NCBI GenBank assembly: GCA_036555755.1 | Contig: DATBKS010000149.1 | Coordinates: 1 to 24,856, forward strand | Source: JAICJR01 sp036555755 | Lineage (GTDB): Bacteria > Actinomycetota > Thermoleophilia > Solirubrobacterales > Thermoleophilaceae | Reading direction: 5' to 3' | Length of the DNA: 24,856 nt | The notes under the pieces: model-generated | The model's input: the letters and a program-made list of their open reading frames with translations, nothing else | Databases searched by the model: none | What the model was told of the DNA's origin: nothing | Shown here: positions 21,733 through 24,856 of the stretch, in pieces | Position numbering within the stretch: the first letter of the stretch is position 1 | Layout: each line of letters starts with the position of its first letter | Translations under genes and position numbers: made by a program

Positions 21733-22461
21733 GTGCCGATCCCGCGTAGGTTCGATCGGCGCCCGCCTGAGCGGGATCAGACGCGAATAAACGAGCGGAT
21801 CCGCGTGCCCGAGGTGCGCCTGATTGGCGACGACGGGCAACAGGTCGGCGTCGTGAAGACCGACGAGGCGCTGCGCTATGCGCAGGAGCGCGACCTCGAT
21901 CTGGTGGAAGTGGCACCCGAGGCGCGCCCGCCGGTGGTCCGCGTGCTCGACTACTCGAAGTACAAGTACGAGCAGGAGCAGAAGGCCAAGGCCGCGCGCC
22001 GTCACCAGAAGCAGATCACGATCCGCGAGATCAAGCTGCGGCCGAAGATCGCCACCAACGACTACGAGACCAAGAAGGGCCACGTGCGGCGCTTCCTCGG
22101 GAGCCAGGACAAGGTGAAGATCACGATCATGTTCCGCGGCCGCGAGACCACGCACCCCGAGCGCGGCGAGCAGCTTCTGATGCGCCTCGCGGAGGACGTG
22201 GCGGATCTCGGCACGATCGAGCAGCGCCCCAATCTGGACGGTCGCAACATGACCATGGTCCTCGGCCCGGTGAAGGCCAAGGAGGGCGGCGGTGACGGCG
22301 ACGAGCCGCAGAAGGCCGAGCACACGGGCAAGGACAGCCGCCGCAACCGCGCGGCCGCGGGAGGCGAGAGCGACGAGGCCCCTGCCGAGGCGCCCGCCGA
22401 GGCTCCCGCGCGGGCCGAAGCCCAGGCCGCCGCGGATGAAGAAATTCGCCGCTCTGCTTGA
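21733..22461 (+). CDS. infC: Translation initiation factor IF-3 with long acidic/Ala-rich tail
   Basis: A 242-residue IF-3. N-domain: RINERIRVPEVRLIGDDGQQ and YAQERDLDLVEVAPEARPPV; linker YSKYKYEQEQKAKAAR; C-domain: IREIKLRPKIATNDYETK, RFLGSQDKVKITIMFRGRE and NMTMVLGPVKAK. IF-3 binds the 30S subunit and proofreads start codon choice. A tail of about 62 residues (181-242), rich in Glu, Ala and Pro (DEAPAEAPAEAPARAEAQ), extends beyond the usual length of about 175-180. GTG 21733 is the only standard start after the in-frame TAG at 21715; there is no Shine-Dalgarno, and a non-standard downstream start is possible because infC often uses rare starts. First gene of infC-rpmI-rplT. Confidence 0.96.
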   Translation: MPIPRRFDRRPPERDQTRINERIRVPEVRLIGDDGQQVGVVKTDEALRYAQERDLDLVEVAPEARPPVVRVLDYSKYKYEQEQKAKAARRHQKQITIREIKLRPKIATNDYETKKGHVRRFLGSQDKVKITIMFRGRETTHPERGEQLLMRLAEDVADLGTIEQRPNLDGRNMTMVLGPVKAKEGGGDGDEPQKAEHTGKDSRRNRAAAGGESDEAPAEAPAEAPARAEAQAAADEEIRRSA

Positions 22462-22474
22462 ATAGGGCACCGTC

Positions 22475-22669
22475 ATGCCCAAGATGAAGACCCATTCGGG
22501 CGCTAAGAAGCGCTTCAAGCTCACCGGGAAGGGCAAGGTGCGCGGTCGTCACGCGATGACCAGCCATATGCTTGGCAAGAAGAGCGCCAAGCGCAAGCGG
22601 CGGCTCGGCCGCCCCGTTCCGATCTCGGATCACGACACCCCCCGGATCAAGGAGCTGCTCCGCAAATGA
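22475..22669 (+). CDS. rpmI: 50S ribosomal protein L35
   Basis: A 64-residue basic protein with the complete L35 pattern: MPKMKTHSGAKKRFKLTG, GRHAMTSHMLGKKSAKRKR and DTPRIKELLRK at the end. It is a structural component of the large ribosomal subunit. It follows infC by 13 bp and overlaps rplT by four bases (ATGA, 22666-22669), the classical order of this operon. Confidence 0.97.
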   Translation: MPKMKTHSGAKKRFKLTGKGKVRGRHAMTSHMLGKKSAKRKRRLGRPVPISDHDTPRIKELLRK

Positions 22670-23025
22670 GCCGGGTCAAGCGCTCAGTTCACGCACGCAA
22701 GAAGCGCCGGGCCACGCTCGAGCGCACCAAGGGCTTCCGCGGCGAGGCGCACTCGTCCTACAAGCGCGCCAAGGAGGCACTGCTCAAGGCCGACTCCTAC
22801 GCCTACCGCGACCGCCGCAACAAGAAGCGCGACTTCCGCCGTCTCTGGATCACCCGCATCAACGCCGCCGCGCGGCGTGAGGGAATGACCTACAGCGAGT
22901 TCATGCACGGCATGCGGCTCGCCGAGATCGAGCTGGACCGCAAGATCCTCGCGGACATCGCCGTCCGCGACCCCGAGACGTTCCGACGTTTTGCCGAGCG
23001 CGCCCGGGAGGCGGCCGCTGCCTGA
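22666..23025 (+). CDS. rplT: 50S ribosomal protein L20
   Basis: A 119-residue L20: MSRVKRSVHARKKRRATLER, AKGFRG-type segment (TKGFRGEAHSSYKRAKEAL), YRDRRNKKRDFRRLWITRIN and AARREGMTYSEFMHGMRLA, with a short Ala/Glu-rich end. L20 binds 23S rRNA early in 50S assembly and, in several bacteria, represses its own operon by binding the leader. It is followed after about 30 bp by an intrinsic terminator. Confidence 0.98.
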   Translation: MSRVKRSVHARKKRRATLERTKGFRGEAHSSYKRAKEALLKADSYAYRDRRNKKRDFRRLWITRINAAARREGMTYSEFMHGMRLAEIELDRKILADIAVRDPETFRRFAERAREAAAA

Positions 23026-23054
23026 TCGCAGCCGGACCGTTGAGCGAAACTCCC

Positions 23055-23082
23055 AGGGCGCCCCTAAGAGGCGCCCTTTTTT
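23055..23082 (+). terminator. Intrinsic terminator after rplT
   Basis: GGGCGCC (23056-23062) pairs perfectly with GGCGCCC (23070-23076), extended by A23055-T23077, around the 7-nt loop CCTAAGA; T23077-T23082 forms the U-tract. This is the only textbook rho-independent terminator in the window. It ends directly before the RNA methyltransferase start, and the AGAGG in its loop and 3' arm is the only Shine-Dalgarno-like sequence for that gene. Confidence 0.85.
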
Positions 23083-23088
23083 GTGCCC

Positions 23089-23787
23089 ATGATCACTTCA
23101 GCCCAGAACGAACAGCTCAAGACCATCAGGAAGCTCCAGGACAAGAAGCACCGGGAGCGCTCCGGCCTGTTCGCGGCCGAGGGCGAGGACCTGGTGGACG
23201 CCGCGGCGGCCGCCGGCTGGGAGCCGGAGATCCTGCTCGTGGCGGGCGAGGACGTGGAGCCCGACCTGCTCGCGGGCATCAGCTCGCTCGGCTCGGGCAC
23301 GCGCGTGGTGGGCGTATACGCGCAGCGCTGGGCCTCGCCGGGCGGCGAGCTGTCGGTGTACCTGCACGGCGTGCACGACCCCGGCAACGTCGGCGCCGTG
23401 ATCCGCTCGGCCCACGCGCTGTGCGACGGCCCGGTGGTGCTTGGCCCCGACTGCGCCGACCCCTGGTCGCCCAAGGCCGTGCGGGCGAGCATGGGCTCAA
23501 TCTTCGCCCGCCCACCCGCGCGCGCGGAGTTCTCGGATCTCGGCGATGCGACCACGATCGCGCTCGAGCGGGGCGCCGGTCTCGCACTCGCTCAGGTCGA
23601 GGTCGAAGGGCCGGCCGTCGTGTGCCTCGGCAGCGAGCGTGAAGGGCTCCCGCGCGAGGTGTCGGAAGAGGCCAGCGTGCGCGCCGAGATCCCCCTGCGC
23701 GGCGACGGCCCCGACTCGCTCAACGTGGCGATGGCGGCCGCGATCGCCCTGTACGACCTGACAAATAGGATGGCCGCCGATGGCTGA
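23089..23787 (+). CDS. TrmH/SpoU-family RNA 2'-O-methyltransferase
   Basis: A 232-residue SPOUT methyltransferase. An N-terminal substrate-binding part (MITSAQNEQLKTIRKLQDKK ... GLFAAEGEDLVDAA) is followed by the knotted domain with motif 1 HDPGNVGAVIRSA (Asn/Arg), motif 2 VVCLGSEREGLP and motif 3 IPLRGDGPDSLNVAMAAAIA. It transfers a methyl group from SAM to a ribose 2'-OH in rRNA or tRNA; the target is not predictable, though the position between rplT and pheS is typical of rlmB-like or tsnR-like genes. ATG 23089 gives the family start; GTG 23083 abuts the terminator U-tract. The end overlaps pheS by 8 bp. Confidence 0.93.
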   Translation: MITSAQNEQLKTIRKLQDKKHRERSGLFAAEGEDLVDAAAAAGWEPEILLVAGEDVEPDLLAGISSLGSGTRVVGVYAQRWASPGGELSVYLHGVHDPGNVGAVIRSAHALCDGPVVLGPDCADPWSPKAVRASMGSIFARPPARAEFSDLGDATTIALERGAGLALAQVEVEGPAVVCLGSEREGLPREVSEEASVRAEIPLRGDGPDSLNVAMAAAIALYDLTNRMAADG

Positions 23788-24826
23788 CCTCCAAGCCCTG
23801 CGCGAAGAGGCCGAGTCCGCGATCGCGGGCGCGGGTTCGGCTGCCGAGCTCGAGGAGCTGCGCGTGCGCTACCTCGGTCGCAAGGCCGTGCTCACGCAGA
23901 CCCTGCGCGGGATAGGCGAGCTGCCGCCCGAGGAGCGTGGTCCGGTGGGCAAGGCGGCCAACGAGGTGCGCGTGACGCTGGAGAAGCTGCTCGCCGGGCG
24001 CACCGAGGAGCTCGAGGCCAGCGAGCTCGACTCCCGTCTCGCCGAGGACCGCATCGACGTGACGCTGCCCGGCGACCCGCCCAGCCCCGCCGGCCACCTG
24101 CATCTCGTCACCCAGACCCGGCGCGAGATGGAGGACATCTTCGTCGGCCTCGGATTCAACGTGGTCGAGGGCGCCGAGGTCGAGTTCGACCACTACAACT
24201 TCACGACCCTCAACATGCCGCCGAACCATCCGGCGCGAGCGCTGCAGGACACCTTCTACCTGTCGCCCGATGTGGTGCTGCGCACGCACACCTCGCCGAT
24301 GCAGACCCGCTCGATGGAGGTGCAGGCGCCGCCGATCTACATCGTCGTGCCGGGGCGCGTCTACCGGCGTGACTCGGACGCCAGCCACACCCCGATGTTC
24401 CACCAGCTCGAGGGCCTGGCCGTGGACGAGGACATCACGGTCAGCGACCTGCGCGGAGTCCTGCTCGAATTCGCGCGCGCGATGTTCGGCGCCGAGCGCG
24501 AGGTGCGGCTGCGCTCGGGTTACTTCCCTTTCACCGAGCCGAGCGTCGAGGTGGACGTGTCCTGCTTCAACTGCGGCGGCAGCGGCTACCTGGCCGACGG
24601 CTCGCGCGACCCGCTCTGCAAGGGCTCGGGCTGGATCGAGATCCTCGGCTCGGGGATGGTCGACCCCAACGTCTTCGGCTTTGTGTCCGAGATGGGCTAC
24701 GACCCGGACAAGATCCAGGGCTTCGCGTTCGGCATGGGGATCGACCGCATCGCGATGCTCAAGTACGGCGTGCCGGACCTGCGGATGATGTTCGAGAACG
24801 ACCTTCGGTTTTTGGAGCAGTTTTGA
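23780..24826 (+). CDS. pheS: Phenylalanyl-tRNA synthetase alpha subunit
   Basis: A 348-residue PheS. The N-terminal coiled coil (about 1-85, LRVRYLGRKAVLTQTLRGIG) binds tRNA. The class II core has motif 1 (TRREMEDIFVGLGFNVVEG), HTSPMQTRSM, motif 2 (GRVYRRDSDASHTPMFHQLEG), and motif 3 (FAFGMGIDRIAMLKYGVPDLR). PheS needs PheT to form the active alpha2-beta2 enzyme. A Cys-rich loop has C262-x2-C265 and C280 in CFNCGGSGYLADG ... LCKGSGW, a longer and partly altered form of the CxxCxGxGCxxC knuckle of many PheS proteins. ATG 23780 overlaps the methyltransferase gene by 8 bp. pheT would normally follow at once, but a tandem repeat begins 5 nt after the stop. Confidence 0.97.
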   Translation: MADLQALREEAESAIAGAGSAAELEELRVRYLGRKAVLTQTLRGIGELPPEERGPVGKAANEVRVTLEKLLAGRTEELEASELDSRLAEDRIDVTLPGDPPSPAGHLHLVTQTRREMEDIFVGLGFNVVEGAEVEFDHYNFTTLNMPPNHPARALQDTFYLSPDVVLRTHTSPMQTRSMEVQAPPIYIVVPGRVYRRDSDASHTPMFHQLEGLAVDEDITVSDLRGVLLEFARAMFGAEREVRLRSGYFPFTEPSVEVDVSCFNCGGSGYLADGSRDPLCKGSGWIEILGSGMVDPNVFGFVSEMGYDPDKIQGFAFGMGIDRIAMLKYGVPDLRMMFENDLRFLEQF

Positions 24827-24830
24827 GATG

Positions 24831-24856
24831 AGTTCCCAGTTCCCAGTTCCCAGTTC
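24831..24856. repeat. Heptanucleotide tandem repeat (AGTTCCC)n, running off the window
   Basis: AGTTCCC occurs three full times plus AGTTC, perfect throughout, starting 5 nt after the pheS stop and continuing to the window edge; the total copy number is unknown. As 7 is not a multiple of 3, a coding repeat would cycle through frames. It resembles the short tandemly repeated heptamers known from cyanobacteria and some actinobacteria. Confidence 0.9.

Noticed and set aside
1..24856. CRISPR arrays, IS elements, tRNA or rRNA genes, prophage remnants
   Set aside because: No spaced direct repeats, transposase or integrase motifs, terminal inverted repeats or RNA gene signatures were seen on either strand.
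24828..24856. Start of pheT at ATG 24828
   Set aside because: The reading would be MSSQFPVPS from the heptamer repeat, unlike the usual PheT N-terminus, and there are too few bases to judge.

Overview
High-GC DNA (roughly 70% by eye) that reads as a chromosomal segment of a high-GC actinobacterium. The gene styles fit class Thermoleophilia (Solirubrobacterales/Gaiellales-like) best: an MBL hydrolase starting VIVERSMHPDWLSNAY, a GAF-GAF-SpoIIE-HATPase protein, an S8 protease with an Ig-like/PASTA tail, and a DUF47-Pit pair. This placement is inference from protein style; there is no rRNA here. I saw no rRNA, tRNA, CRISPR array, transposase or phage gene.

Layout. 1-1551: 3' end of an SDR oxidoreductase, converging with a minus-strand pair (cupin, then a tandem SnoaL-like protein). 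1604-2872: a ZIP-type metal transporter converging with a DHFR/RibD-C-like reductase. 2891-4918: a tightly coupled trio of DUF2182 membrane protein with a Met/His-rich tail, Cys-rich DUF1326 protein and thiol-dioxygenase-like cupin; this is my best candidate for an undescribed metal-handling system. 4955-7402: a large secreted subtilase. 7690-8511: a CYTH-domain protein behind a structured leader. 8495-9507: a divergent MerR regulator and a CC-motif protein/7Fe ferredoxin pair, with a clear MerR-type operator between them. 9577-10176: 3-methyladenine glycosylase Tag (minus). 10244-14611: a five-gene run (GAF/SpoIIE/HATPase phosphatase, STAS protein, RemA/DUF370-like protein, metallophosphoesterase, LLM oxidoreductase). 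14654-16631: DUF47, Pit phosphate transporter, small membrane protein. 16624-18475: class V aminotransferase (minus) and divergent MBL hydrolase. 18604-24826: degenerate TreT-like glycosyltransferase, thrS, infC, rpmI, rplT, intrinsic terminator, SpoU-type RNA methyltransferase, pheS. The window ends inside a heptanucleotide tandem repeat where pheT would be expected.

Genome style. Packing is extreme. Many same-strand genes join by ATGA, TGATG or 8-bp overlaps, and four of five convergent pairs overlap at their 3' ends. Several lone or divergent genes have a TANNNT hexamer 6-7 nt upstream of the start codon and no Shine-Dalgarno, which predicts leaderless mRNAs. The most notable single gene is the glycosyltransferase homologue fused by overlap to thrS: it appears to have lost its donor-binding residues.
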